Assembly: GCF_006538705.1 (NCBI RefSeq) | Contig: NZ_BJLP01000003.1 | Span: 1-64,000, forward strand | Direction: 5' to 3' | Length of the DNA: 64,000 nucleotides | Source: Cellulomonas uda | GTDB lineage: Bacteria; Actinomycetota; Actinomycetes; Actinomycetales; Cellulomonadaceae | In this document: in pieces, positions 53,911-64,000 of the stretch | How the letters are laid out: every line of letters starts with the position of its first letter | Numbering within the stretch: position 1 is the stretch's first letter | Program-made: the position numbers and the translations under genes | The notes under the pieces: generated by a model | What the model saw: only the letters and a program-made list of their open reading frames with translations | What the model was told of the DNA's origin: nothing | Databases searched by the model: none

Positions 53911-55701
53911 ATGACCACGCCCACCACGACCCGCGAGCCCGTGCTGGAGGTGCGCGACCTGTCGGTCGACTTCGCGGTCGACCGCACGTGGGTGCCCGCG
54001 GCGATCAAGCTCAACTACTCCGTCGCCCCCGGCGAGGTCCTCGCGATCGTCGGCGAGTCCGGCTCGGGCAAGTCCGTGTCCTCGATGGCGATCCTCGACC
54101 TGCTGCCGCGCAACGCGCGCATCTCGGGCTCGATCAAGCTGCGTGGCACCGAGCTGCGCGGGCTGCCGAGCAAGCGCATGCGCGCGATCCGCGGCAACGA
54201 CGTCGCGATGATCTTCCAGGAGCCGATGACCGCGCTGAACCCGGCGTACACGGTCGGCTCGCAGATCATCGAGACGCTGCGCCTGCACAGCGAGATGTCG
54301 CCCGCGCAGGCCCGCGAGCGCGCGCTCGAGCTGCTGTCGATGGTCGAGCTGCCGGACCCGGACAAGGCGTTCCGGTCGTACCCGCACCAGCTCTCGGGCG
54401 GCCAGCGCCAGCGCGCGATGATCGCGCAGTCGCTGTCCTGCGACCCGGCCCTGCTCATCGCCGACGAGCCGACGACCGCGCTCGACGTCACGGTGCAGGC
54501 CGAGATCCTCGACCTCATGCGCAACCTGCGCGACCGCCTCGACTCCGCGGTCATCCTCATCACGCACGACATGGGCGTGGTCGCGGACCTCGCGGACCGC
54601 ATCGCCGTCATGCGGCGCGGCGTGATCGTCGAGATGGGCACGTCCGAGCAGATCTTCTCCGACCCGCAGCACCAGTACACGCAGGAGCTGCTCGCCGCGG
54701 TCCCGCACCTCGGCGGCCCGGAGATCGACCTGACGGCCGCGCTCGCGAGCGCGACCCACGCGGAGGACCTCGTCGTCGACGTGTCGCGCGAGGAGCTCGC
54801 GCGCCGCGAGGCCGAGAACGCGGCCAAGCTCGAGGCCGCGCGTCGCGAGGAGCGCGCCCGCGAGATGGCCGGCACCGAGCCGATCCTGCAGCTCAAGGAC
54901 GTCGCGATCGAGTACCCCAAGCAGGGGCGCATGCCGGCGTTCCGCGCGGTCGAGGGCGCGAACCTCGTCGTGCGGCCCGGTGAGGTCGTGGGCCTCGTCG
55001 GCGAGTCCGGTTCCGGCAAGACCACGATCGGCCGCGCCGCGGTCGGCCTGCTGCCGGTGGCCGAGGGCACGCTCACGGTCGGCGACATCGACGTCTCGTC
55101 GAACGACCGCAAGACGATCGCGCGCCTGCGCCGCAAGGTCGGCATGGTGTTCCAGGACCCGTCGTCGAGCCTCAACCCGCGCCTGCCGATCGGTGAGTCG
55201 ATCGGTGAGCCGCTGTACCTCGCGAAGATCGCCAAGGGTGGCGAGCTGCAGCGTCGCATCGAGGAGCTGCTCGACCAGGTCGAGCTGCCCCGCGCGTACC
55301 GCAACCGCTACCCGCACGAGCTGTCGGGCGGTCAGAAGCAGCGCGTCGGCATCGCGCGTGCGCTCGCGCTGTCGCCCGAGCTGCTCGTGGCCGACGAGCC
55401 GACGTCCGCGCTGGACGTGTCGGTGCAGGCCCACGTGCTCGAGCTGCTGCAGGAGCTGCAGGAGCGCCTGAAGTTCGCGTGCCTGTTCGTCACGCACGAC
55501 CTCGCGGTGGTGGACCTGCTCGCGGACCGCATCGTCGTGATGCAGCGCGGCCGGATCGTCGAGCAGGGCTCGCGCGACGCGATCCTGCGCAACCCGCAGG
55601 ACCCGTACACGCAGCGCCTCATCGCGGCCGTGCCGCTGCCCAACCCGGAGAAGCAGCGCGAGCGTCGCGAGCTGCGGGCGCTGCTGATCGACCGCACGTG
55701 A
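53911..55701 (+). CDS. Fused double ATPase (DppD-DppF type) of the ABC importer
   Basis: A 596-residue protein with two complete ATPase domains. First: GESGSGKS (about 48-55), signature LSGGQRQRAM, LLIADEPTTALDV, ITHDMGVVADL. Second (from about residue 327): GESGSGSG-type GESGSGKT, signature LSGGQKQRVG, LLVADEPTSALDV, VTHDLAVVDLL. The linker (about 275-325) is Glu/Arg/Ala-rich. Such fusions energise peptide and glycan importers. It overlaps the next gene by 4 nt. Confidence 0.95.
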   Translation: MTTPTTTREPVLEVRDLSVDFAVDRTWVPAAIKLNYSVAPGEVLAIVGESGSGKSVSSMAILDLLPRNARISGSIKLRGTELRGLPSKRMRAIRGNDVAMIFQEPMTALNPAYTVGSQIIETLRLHSEMSPAQARERALELLSMVELPDPDKAFRSYPHQLSGGQRQRAMIAQSLSCDPALLIADEPTTALDVTVQAEILDLMRNLRDRLDSAVILITHDMGVVADLADRIAVMRRGVIVEMGTSEQIFSDPQHQYTQELLAAVPHLGGPEIDLTAALASATHAEDLVVDVSREELARREAENAAKLEAARREERAREMAGTEPILQLKDVAIEYPKQGRMPAFRAVEGANLVVRPGEVVGLVGESGSGKTTIGRAAVGLLPVAEGTLTVGDIDVSSNDRKTIARLRRKVGMVFQDPSSSLNPRLPIGESIGEPLYLAKIAKGGELQRRIEELLDQVELPRAYRNRYPHELSGGQKQRVGIARALALSPELLVADEPTSALDVSVQAHVLELLQELQERLKFACLFVTHDLAVVDLLADRIVVMQRGRIVEQGSRDAILRNPQDPYTQRLIAAVPLPNPEKQRERRELRALLIDRT

Positions 55702-57515
55702 CCCACGCGGCGCAGGGGCGTGCGGCCGGTCGCCGTGGAGGCGGCCGCCGCACGCTCCTCGCTGCGCTCCTGGGTGGCACGGTCGCGCTCGTGCCGCTCG
55801 CGTGCTCGTCGTCGCCCGAGCCGGGCCCGGACCGGTCGCGGGACGTGGTGGTGAGCGTCGGCGCGCCGTTCGGCTCGCTGAACGCCGGGACGTCGCAGGG
55901 CCGGCTGCCCGGGTCGGTGCTCGTCCGCGGGCTCGTGCAGGACGGCTTCGTCTCGCTCGACGCCGCGGGCGTCGCGGTCCCGGACGCCGCGTTCGGCACG
56001 GTCGAGAAGACGGCCGACGACCCGCTGACCGTCCGCTACACGATCGGCCCGGACGCCCGCTGGTCCGACGGGACGCCCGTGACGGCGGCTGACCTGCTGC
56101 TCGAGTGGGCCGCGCGTTCGGGTGCGCTCGACGAGGTCGCGCCCGAGCTGGGCGACGACGGCGAGATCGTCAACGGGGACGCGCTCGACGCGGGCGTGGC
56201 GTTCGCCGCGACCTCGCGGGCACTCGTGCACGTTCAGGCCGTCCCAGCCGTCGACGACGAGGGTCGCGTCACGCTCGTGTACGCGCAGCCGGTCGCGGAC
56301 TGGCAGGTCGCGCTCGACGTCAACCTGCCCGCGCACGTGCTGGGCCGCACGGCGCTGGGTGTGGAGGACGCGCAGGAGGCGGCCGCGGCGGTCGTCGCGG
56401 CCGTGACCGCACCCGCCGGGCATCACGACGACCTGGTGGCGGTCTCCCGCGCGTGGCGTACCGGCTTCGACACGGACGCGTTGGCGGCGAGCACCGCCGA
56501 CGCCGTCACGACCGGGCCGTACGCGCTCGCGTCGGTGACGGCCTCGGCCGTGGAGCTGGTGCGCAACGAGCGGTACGCGGGCTCGCGGCCCGCGCGCTTC
56601 GACTCGGTGCGCGTGCGCACCGACCAGCACCCGCTGGACCAGGTCTCCTCGCTCGAGGCCGGCGACGTCGACGTCGTCGCGCCCGTCGCGACGCCGGACG
56701 TGCGTGACGCGCTCGTCGATGCCGAGGCGCGGGTGGTGACGGGCGGTGACGCCGCGTGGCAGCTCGTCGCGCGGGCGGGCGGCACGGGTCCGTTCGCGGG
56801 TGACGACGCGCCGACGGTGCGGGGCGCGCTGTGGTCGACGGTGCCGCGCGAGCAGGTGGTCGACGAGGTCGTCGCGCCGCTGTGGCCCGAGGCGGTCGTG
56901 GACACCGCGGTGCTCGCGACGGTCGGGGACGGTGCGGGCGGCCCGGTCGCGACCGCGCAGCCCGACGCGCCCGCCGCGGCCGCGCGGCTCGCCGACGCGG
57001 GGGTGCGCACACCGGTGGCCGTGCGTGTGCTCGTCTCCACCACCGACCCGCTGCGCGAGCAGACGCTCGCGCTGCTCACGGACTCCGCCCGCACGGCCGG
57101 CTTCGAGGTCACGGCCTCGACGGCCGACCCGGCGACCGCGCTGTGGGCCGAGCCCGACGCGTGGGACGTCGCGCTGGTCCCGACCGTCCAGGACGAGCTC
57201 CCCGTCGCGTCGCTCGTCGGCCGGTGGGGGACCGACGGGACCGCGAACGTGACCGCGTGGTCCGACGCGGCGACCGACGCGGCGCTCGCGGCGCTCGCCG
57301 CCCAGACCGACCCCGCGCGCCTCGCCGCCGGGCAGGCGACGCTCGCCGCGAGGCTCGTCGAGGCCGGTGCCGTGCTGCCGCTGGTGCACGCCCCCGCGCT
57401 CACGGCCACGCGCTCCGCGCCCGTCGCGCGCACGCCGCAGGTGGGCGAGGTTCCGCTGCTGCGGCTCTCGCGCGCCGACCTCACCGACTGGTGGTCCTGG
57501 GCCGCACAGGGCTGA
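55698..57515 (+). CDS. Second family 5 substrate-binding lipoprotein
   Basis: A 605-residue SBP_bac_5 protein, coupled to the ATPase gene by GTGA. The signal peptide ends at LVPLAC (lipobox); the Ser-rich start of the mature part and PLTVRYTIGPDARWSDGTPVT match the first binding protein's layout. It is more Ala/Val-rich and diverged from the first. Two binding proteins may broaden the substrate range or one may be non-transport. Confidence 0.9.
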   Translation: MTHAAQGRAAGRRGGGRRTLLAALLGGTVALVPLACSSSPEPGPDRSRDVVVSVGAPFGSLNAGTSQGRLPGSVLVRGLVQDGFVSLDAAGVAVPDAAFGTVEKTADDPLTVRYTIGPDARWSDGTPVTAADLLLEWAARSGALDEVAPELGDDGEIVNGDALDAGVAFAATSRALVHVQAVPAVDDEGRVTLVYAQPVADWQVALDVNLPAHVLGRTALGVEDAQEAAAAVVAAVTAPAGHHDDLVAVSRAWRTGFDTDALAASTADAVTTGPYALASVTASAVELVRNERYAGSRPARFDSVRVRTDQHPLDQVSSLEAGDVDVVAPVATPDVRDALVDAEARVVTGGDAAWQLVARAGGTGPFAGDDAPTVRGALWSTVPREQVVDEVVAPLWPEAVVDTAVLATVGDGAGGPVATAQPDAPAAAARLADAGVRTPVAVRVLVSTTDPLREQTLALLTDSARTAGFEVTASTADPATALWAEPDAWDVALVPTVQDELPVASLVGRWGTDGTANVTAWSDAATDAALAALAAQTDPARLAAGQATLAARLVEAGAVLPLVHAPALTATRSAPVARTPQVGEVPLLRLSRADLTDWWSWAAQG

Positions 57516-57611
57516 GCCCGGGCGTGGGCCCGAGTCGTGCGGGCGGCCCGGCGCGGCGCAGGTCACGTGTGGCGAGGGCCACGCGGCCACCGGTGATTGG
57601 CCCGGACCGGG

Positions 57612-57617
57612 TAAGAT
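57612..57617 (+). promoter_or_regulatory. Candidate -10 (TAAGAT) for typA
   Basis: GTAAGAT lies 55 bp upstream of the typA ATG in a highly GC-rich stretch. A good -35 is not visible. Confidence 0.45.
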
Positions 57618-57672
57618 CGACCGGCGCCGCCGTCGGCGTCACCCCCCTTTCCTCCACTCGAGAAGAGCTCGC

Positions 57673-59604
<1,932 letters not shown>

Positions 59605-59607
59605 GCC

Positions 59608-60537
59608 GTGCCGGGGCCGGGCCGGCCCGGCGGCCTGCTCGCGGTGCACGCGCACCCCGACGACGAGACGCTCGCGACGGGTGCGCTGCTCGCGACGTGG
59701 GCCGCGGCCGGGCTGCCCGTGACCCTGGTGACGTGCACGCGCGGTGAGCGCGGCGAGGTGATCGGGGACGCGCTCGCGCACCTCGAGGGCGACGGCCCGG
59801 CGCTCGCGGCGCACCGCGAGACCGAGCTCGCCGGCGCCCTCGCGGCGCTGGGCGTGGCCGACCACGTGTTCCTCGACGCCCTGACCGGGGCGCGGTACGA
59901 GGACTCGGGCATGGCCTGGGCCGACGAGGGCCGCCGCGCGGTCGCGGCTCCCGAGGCGGTCGCCGCGGGGACGGCGCTGGCCGCGCAGCCGCTCGACGAC
60001 CTCGCCGCCCCGCTCGCCACGCTTGTCGCCGACCGGGCGCCGGCCGTCGTCGTGACGTACGAGCCGGGCGGGGGGTACGGCCACCCGGACCACGTGCGTG
60101 CGCACGACGTGACGTCCCGCGCGCTCGAGCTCGCGGCGCGGGCCGGGCACCGCGTGCCCGTGGTGCTGTGGGCCGCGCAGGGGCGCCGGCGGGCGCGCGC
60201 CGCGCGTGCCGCGCTGCGCCGCCTCGTCGGACCGGGTGACGCGCTGACCCCGCCCGCGGACGACGACGTGTTCGCCTCGGTCGTCGTCGACGACGAGCGT
60301 GTGGCGGTCGAGGTCGACACGCGCCCGGTGCGCGACACCGTGCTCGACGCGCTGCGCGCCCACGCGACGCAGGTGCAGCACGTGGCCGCCGTCGACGACG
60401 AGCCCGCGCTCGTCGGCCGGTACGGCCTCAGCCTCGGCCTGGCCGAGCCGGTCCTGCCCGTCGAGCAGTACCGCCTCGCACCCGGCTCGAGCCCCGGCGG
60501 TCTCGCGTGGCCCGCAGGGGTCCGGCCGGTAGCCTGA
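59608..60537 (+). CDS. mshB: Mycothiol biosynthesis deacetylase MshB
   Basis: A 309-residue PIG-L deacetylase removing acetate from GlcNAc-inositol in mycothiol synthesis. The zinc motif is AVHAHPDDET (12-21), with EPGGGYGHPDH near 155. Motif context (HPDDETL rather than HPDDESSKG) fits MshB; Mca is encoded at 1.3-2.3 kb. GTG start 3 bp after typA. Confidence 0.93.
   Translation: MPGPGRPGGLLAVHAHPDDETLATGALLATWAAAGLPVTLVTCTRGERGEVIGDALAHLEGDGPALAAHRETELAGALAALGVADHVFLDALTGARYEDSGMAWADEGRRAVAAPEAVAAGTALAAQPLDDLAAPLATLVADRAPAVVVTYEPGGGYGHPDHVRAHDVTSRALELAARAGHRVPVVLWAAQGRRRARAARAALRRLVGPGDALTPPADDDVFASVVVDDERVAVEVDTRPVRDTVLDALRAHATQVQHVAAVDDEPALVGRYGLSLGLAEPVLPVEQYRLAPGSSPGGLAWPAGVRPVA
60530..60535 (+). 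promoter_or_regulatory. -10 box (TAGCCT) 6 nt before a GTG start
   Basis: TAGCCT-GACCGC-GTG overlaps the mshB stop and can serve the membrane protein gene independently of mshB. Confidence 0.55.
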
Positions 60538-60541
60538 CCGC

Positions 60542-60961
60542 GTGCAGCCGCTGACCCCGCAGACCCTCGTGCGGGCCCTCCTGTCGTTCGTCCTCGGCCT
60601 CCTGATCGGGGCGCTCGGGACCGTCGTCCACCGCGGTGCGATGCCGTGGGGCCTGCTCGCCGGGCTCGCCCTGGTGCTCGCCGCGAGCGTCATGGTGCGC
60701 GCGTGGGCCGGGTGGCCCGCGTACGTCGGGCTCGTCGGTGGTGTGTTCCTCGCCGTCGTCGTGCTCGCGCGGACCGGACCCGGCGGTGACGTGCTCCTGC
60801 CCGGCGGCGACCGCGTGAACGCACCGTGGCTCGGCCTCGCCTGGCTCGGCGGGGTCGTGGTCGCGCTCGCCCTCGGTGCGCTCGCCCCGCGCCGCTGGTT
60901 CGACGACACCCCGCGCGCACCGGCCGCACCGGCCGCACCGCCGAGCGACGGCGCGGCGTGA
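60542..60961 (+). CDS. Small four-helix membrane protein (DUF6113-like)
   Basis: A 139-residue protein with about four membrane helices (LLSFVLGLLIGALGTVV, LLAGLALVLAASVMV, YVGLVGGVFLAVVVLA, WLGGVVVALALGALA) and a Pro/Ala-rich tail. The downstream-of-mshB position matches DUF6113 members as I recall. Function unknown. It overlaps the next GTG by 4 nt. Confidence 0.75.
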   Translation: MQPLTPQTLVRALLSFVLGLLIGALGTVVHRGAMPWGLLAGLALVLAASVMVRAWAGWPAYVGLVGGVFLAVVVLARTGPGGDVLLPGGDRVNAPWLGLAWLGGVVVALALGALAPRRWFDDTPRAPAAPAAPPSDGAA

Positions 60962-61446
60962 GCGCCCGGCCCGACGACTTCCGCACCGCCGTCGCGGCGC
61001 TCCCCGCGGGCGTCGCCGTCGTCACCACGACGTGGCGGCGCACGGTCTGGGCCATGACCGTCAGCTCGGTCGCGTCCGTGTCCCTCGACCCCCCGCTGCT
61101 GCTGTTCTGCGTGCACGCCGACGCGCGCCTGCGCGACGCGCTCGACGAGGCCGACACCTGGACGGTCTCCGTGCTCGGCGCCGACCAGGCGCCCGTCGCC
61201 GACTGGCTCGCGTCCGCCGGGCGCCCCGCCGTCGACCAGCTCACCCGCGTCCCGCACCACGCACCCGACGTCGCCGCGGGCATCCGCGTCGACGGGGCCG
61301 CCGCCTGGTTCGAGTGCCGCACGAGTGCCATCCACGCCGCGGGTGACCACGACGTCGTCGTCGGCGAGGTGCTCGTCGCGGAACGCGCCGGACCCGAGGT
61401 CGGGGGCCTCGTGCACGTCGAGGGACGCCTGCGCGGCCTGCGCTGA
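60958..61446 (+). CDS. Flavin reductase-like protein
   Basis: A 162-residue split-barrel protein: FRTAVAALPAGVAVVTTTWR, WAMTVSSVASVSLDPPLLLF and VSVLGADQAP, the flavin reductase-like FMN-binding pattern. It may supply reduced flavin or act as an oxidoreductase; the partner is unknown. GTG overlaps the previous stop. Confidence 0.88.
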   Translation: MSARPDDFRTAVAALPAGVAVVTTTWRRTVWAMTVSSVASVSLDPPLLLFCVHADARLRDALDEADTWTVSVLGADQAPVADWLASAGRPAVDQLTRVPHHAPDVAAGIRVDGAAAWFECRTSAIHAAGDHDVVVGEVLVAERAGPEVGGLVHVEGRLRGLR

Positions 61447-61523
61447 GGTCACGATCTCGTCACAGGTCGTCCGCGTGCGTCGAGGCGCGCGTGGGCCTGC
61501 GCCGCCCTCACGGCACCGCGACG

Positions 61524-61529
61524 TAGACT
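61524..61529 (+). promoter_or_regulatory. -10 box (TAGACT) for the acidic-repeat protein
   Basis: TAGACT lies 34 bp before the ATG, so this mRNA has a leader with an AGGGGAAG ribosome-binding site, unlike the leaderless genes around it. Confidence 0.5.
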
Positions 61530-61562
61530 CGCCGGGCGTAACACGACCGAGCAGGGGAAGCG

Positions 61563-64000
61563 ATGACCGACCGTACCGACGCCGACAGCCCCGCGCCCCA
61601 GGAGCCGTCGAACGGGAGCTCGGCCGACGATGTCGTCTGGCCCGTCTGGGGTGCGACCACGCGCCGCCCCGCCCTCGGGGACGACACACGTCCGAACCCG
61701 GTCGTCCCTGCCGGGGACGCGCCCGCCGAGCCGGCTGACCCGCACGAGGCCCCCGCGGAGGACGTCGTGACCGACGAGCCCTCTGCCGACGACGTCGCCC
61801 CCGACGAGCCCGTCGCCACCGATGCGTCGCCCGACGAGGACGTGCCCGACGAGGACGTGCCCGACGAGGACGGGTCGGACGAGGACGGGTCGAACGAGGA
61901 CGGGTCGGACGAGGACGTGCCCGACGAGGACGGGTCGGACGAGGGCGGGTCGGACGAGGACGTGCCCGACGAGGACGAGCCCGACGAGGCGCCCACTGCC
62001 GACACGGAGCCCACTGCCGACGCGGAGCCCACTGACGAGCCCGTCGAGGCCGAGGCGCAGGCCGCTGTCGCGCAGACCGTCCGGCCTGAGGAGCCCGAGA
62101 ACGAGGGCCCGCGCGAGGACGAGGCCACCGTCGAGGACGAGGACGAGGACGACGCCGAGGACGAGGGCGCCGTCGAGGTCGTGGACGACGAGGACGTGGA
62201 CGACGACGACGGCGCGGCGGAGGAACCGGCGCCGACGGTCGTCGTGCCCGCGATCTTCACCGAGACCGCCGCGTCGACGCCCGCGGCAGAGGAACCTGTC
62301 GCAAGCGCTGCCGGCGGCACAGAGCCGACGTCCGCGCCGACGTCCGAGCCGGTCGACGAGCCGGAGGCCGACGAGGCCGCGGACGAGTCCGACGCGAGCG
62401 AGCCCGATGCCGGAGAGCCGTCCGACGACGAGCGCACGGCCGCTGCGGAGGCCACGGCCGACGAGCCCGCTGCCGACGAGGCCGCTGCCGACGAGGCCGC
62501 TGCCGACGAGGCCGCTGCCGCCGACGCCGCCGCCCCCGACGTGGCCGCTGCCGAGGAGCCTGCCGCCGACGAGCCGGTCGCCGACGCGCCTGCGGCCGCC
62601 GTGCGCACGAGCGCGCCCCGCGACTCCGAGACGGTCGTCCTGCCTGCCACGCCGGCCGCGCCCGCGGAGCCGACCGCGGCGACCGAGCCCGCGCCGCCCG
62701 CGGACCCTGCCGCGGCCGCCGCCGTGGCTCCGACGCGGGAGTCCGTGTTCCCCCGGCGCGAGGCGCAGCCGACGACGCAGACGTCCCGACCGGCGGACGC
62801 CAGGGGTGACGAGACGGTCGTCCTGCCCGCGTCGGCACCCACCACCCCGCCGTCCGCGACCTCGACGTCCGCGCCCCCGACGTCCACCGCCCCGACGTCC
62901 ACAGGCTCGACGCCGGGCGGTCCGGCGCGCGTGACGGCCGGTCCGGTGCCGACCACGCCGCGCGACCCGTCGCCGTTCGACGACTTCGAGCCCGAGGAGC
63001 ACGTGCGCCGCTGGCCGCGGCGCCTGGCGGTCGGTGCGGGCGTCGTCGTGCTGCTCGGCGCGGCGTACGTCGGCGCGAGCTACGCGACGGCGGACCGCGT
63101 CCCGCGGGGGGCGACGGTCGCGGGCGTGGACATCGGCGGGCTCTCGGCGGACGCCGCGGTCGCGCGGCTGGACGAGGAGCTCGCGCCGACGACGCAGGAC
63201 GCGGTCGAGGTGCTCGCGAACGACGTGCAGGCGACGCTCGAGCCGCAGGCCGCGGGCCTGTCGTTCGACGCGGCGGCGACGGTCGACCGGCTCACGGGCG
63301 TGGACCTGGCGCAGCCGCGCCGGCTGTGGGACCAGATCGTCGGCGTGGGTGCGCAGGAGCCCGTGACGCAGGTGGACGAGGCGAAGCTGACGGCCGCGCT
63401 CGAGGCGCTGGGGACGTCGCTGTCGCTCGCACCGGTCGACGGTGCGGTGCTGTTCGTCGACGGTGCCGCGGTGCTGACGGACGCGTCCGAGGGCTGGAGC
63501 CTCGACCAGGACGCGGCGGCGGACCTCGTGTCCCGCGACTGGCTGGTCGCGGCGCAGCCGCTGGCGCTGCCGACGTCGGTGGTCGAGCCCGAGATCACCC
63601 AGGCGGAGGCGCAGGCGGCGCTGGACGACGTGGCGGAGCCGCTCGTGTCCGCCCCGATCTCGGTCGTCGTGTCCGAGAAGCTCGCGGTGCTGCAGCCGGC
63701 CACGCTCGCGGCGGCTGCAGCGATGCAGCCGGTCGACGGGGACCTCGAGCTGCAGCTCGACGGTGAGGCGCTCGCGGACGCGGTCGTCGAGCAGCTGCCC
63801 GAGGGTGTGCTGACGTCGGCGGCGGACGCGCACTTCGAGTTCCAGGACGGCAAGCCGGTGCTCGTGCCGGGCGAGCCGGGCACCACGGTGGCGCCGGAGG
63901 ACGTCGCGGACGCGGTCGCGGCCGTCGCCGACGCGCAGGACCGCACCGCGACGGTGGAGCTGACGCAGACCGACCCGAGCGAGTCCACCGAGGCGCTCGA
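61563..64000 (+). CDS. Membrane-anchored protein with acidic repeats and VanW/PG-binding-type domains (partial)
   Basis: 812 codons to the window edge, no stop. Residues 1 to about 480 are disordered: DEDVP/DEDGS pentapeptides (91-140), a Glu/Asp/Ala/Pro-rich stretch with ADEAA repeats, and two ETVVLPA segments. A membrane helix (about 484-506, RRLAVGAGVVVLLGAAYVG) follows, then an extracytoplasmic part with GATVAGVDIGGLSADAAVARL, the peptidoglycan-binding (PG_binding_4) pattern that usually precedes VanW domains. Role likely in cell-wall context. ATG with AGGGGAAG. Confidence 0.8.
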   Translation, partial: MTDRTDADSPAPQEPSNGSSADDVVWPVWGATTRRPALGDDTRPNPVVPAGDAPAEPADPHEAPAEDVVTDEPSADDVAPDEPVATDASPDEDVPDEDVPDEDGSDEDGSNEDGSDEDVPDEDGSDEGGSDEDVPDEDEPDEAPTADTEPTADAEPTDEPVEAEAQAAVAQTVRPEEPENEGPREDEATVEDEDEDDAEDEGAVEVVDDEDVDDDDGAAEEPAPTVVVPAIFTETAASTPAAEEPVASAAGGTEPTSAPTSEPVDEPEADEAADESDASEPDAGEPSDDERTAAAEATADEPAADEAAADEAAADEAAAADAAAPDVAAAEEPAADEPVADAPAAAVRTSAPRDSETVVLPATPAAPAEPTAATEPAPPADPAAAAAVAPTRESVFPRREAQPTTQTSRPADARGDETVVLPASAPTTPPSATSTSAPPTSTAPTSTGSTPGGPARVTAGPVPTTPRDPSPFDDFEPEEHVRRWPRRLAVGAGVVVLLGAAYVGASYATADRVPRGATVAGVDIGGLSADAAVARLDEELAPTTQDAVEVLANDVQATLEPQAAGLSFDAAATVDRLTGVDLAQPRRLWDQIVGVGAQEPVTQVDEAKLTAALEALGTSLSLAPVDGAVLFVDGAAVLTDASEGWSLDQDAAADLVSRDWLVAAQPLALPTSVVEPEITQAEAQAALDDVAEPLVSAPISVVVSEKLAVLQPATLAAAAAMQPVDGDLELQLDGEALADAVVEQLPEGVLTSAADAHFEFQDGKPVLVPGEPGTTVAPEDVADAVAAVADAQDRTATVELTQTDPSESTEAL
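61833..61982 (+). repeat. 15-bp coding repeat, ten units (DEDVP/DEDGS)
   Basis: Units of GACGAGGACGTGCCC and GACGAGGACGGGTCG, in frame, with single-base variants (NEDGS, DEGGS, DEDEP). The near identity at nucleotide level indicates recent slippage. Confidence 0.9.
62458..62517 (+). repeat. 15-bp coding repeat, four units (ADEPA/ADEAA)
   Basis: GCCGACGAGCCCGCT then three identical GCCGACGAGGCCGCT units, coding an Ala/Asp/Glu stretch of the same protein. Confidence 0.85.

Overview
The window is chromosomal DNA from a very GC-rich actinobacterium, probably a member of the Cellulomonadaceae (genus-level guess). The reasons are the strong G/C third-position codon bias, two mycothiol enzymes (Mca and MshB), a LpqY-SugABC-type trehalose importer, GTG/TTG starts, many apparently leaderless genes (a TANNNT box 6-8 nt before GTG or ATG), and a GH3 glycosidase with a CelR/CebR-like operator. 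No rRNA, tRNA, CRISPR array or complete insertion sequence was recognised.

Layout. 0-6.8 kb holds housekeeping genes: greA, a DUF4307 membrane protein, mca, a nitrilase-family hydrolase, a hemolysin III protein, an isoprenyl (undecaprenyl/decaprenyl) diphosphate synthase and a PIN-PhoH protein. 6.9-14.6 kb is a four-gene minus-strand ABC system with two large FtsX/MacB-type permeases and two ATPases, one carrying an AbrB-like tail. 14.9-20.6 kb has a DHA2-type MFS exporter, fumC, a beta-carbonic anhydrase and an asparagine-synthase-like protein. 20.8-26.4 kb encodes a sugar importer (lipoprotein, two permeases, ATPase) facing a PfkB kinase and xseB, followed by xseA. 27.9-35.3 kb has a secreted Cys-rich orphan, ispH, rmuC, an ABC exporter pair and ychF.

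35.33-40.61 kb is an accessory island: a decayed prophage or integrative element with a serine integrase at its right end. Its boundaries can be read from the sequence. ychF ends in an atypical VEFRHS, and the family-typical tail (a VKFRFNV-stop reading) lies 5.28 kb away, directly after a second copy of the 8-bp core AGTTCCGC. The element therefore integrated into the 3' end of ychF and replaced its last codons. Inside are a two-gene DUF5343 + HEPN (RX4H) cassette, a frameshifted phage/ICE gene, a primase fragment fused by deletion to the C-terminus of a phage capsid protein, a DUF4145 gene and the integrase. The phage genes have decayed while the HEPN-type genes are intact, so the cassette is the best candidate here for an undescribed (possibly defensive) system.

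40.7-48.1 kb is a set of small accessory-type genes (MFS remnant, DUF2200, DUF1801, hemerythrin, CGNR regulator, pterin dehydratase-VOC fusion, DUF4180), a GH3 beta-glucosidase and an F420-type oxidoreductase. 48.5-57.5 kb is an oligopeptide/oligosaccharide ABC importer with two binding proteins, two permeases and a fused double ATPase. It carries matching TetR-like palindromes before the first binding protein and before the permeases, and a strong hairpin between them. 57.7-64 kb has typA, mshB, a small membrane protein, a flavin reductase-like protein and the start of a large membrane-anchored protein with acidic repeats and VanW/peptidoglycan-binding-type repeats, cut by the window edge.
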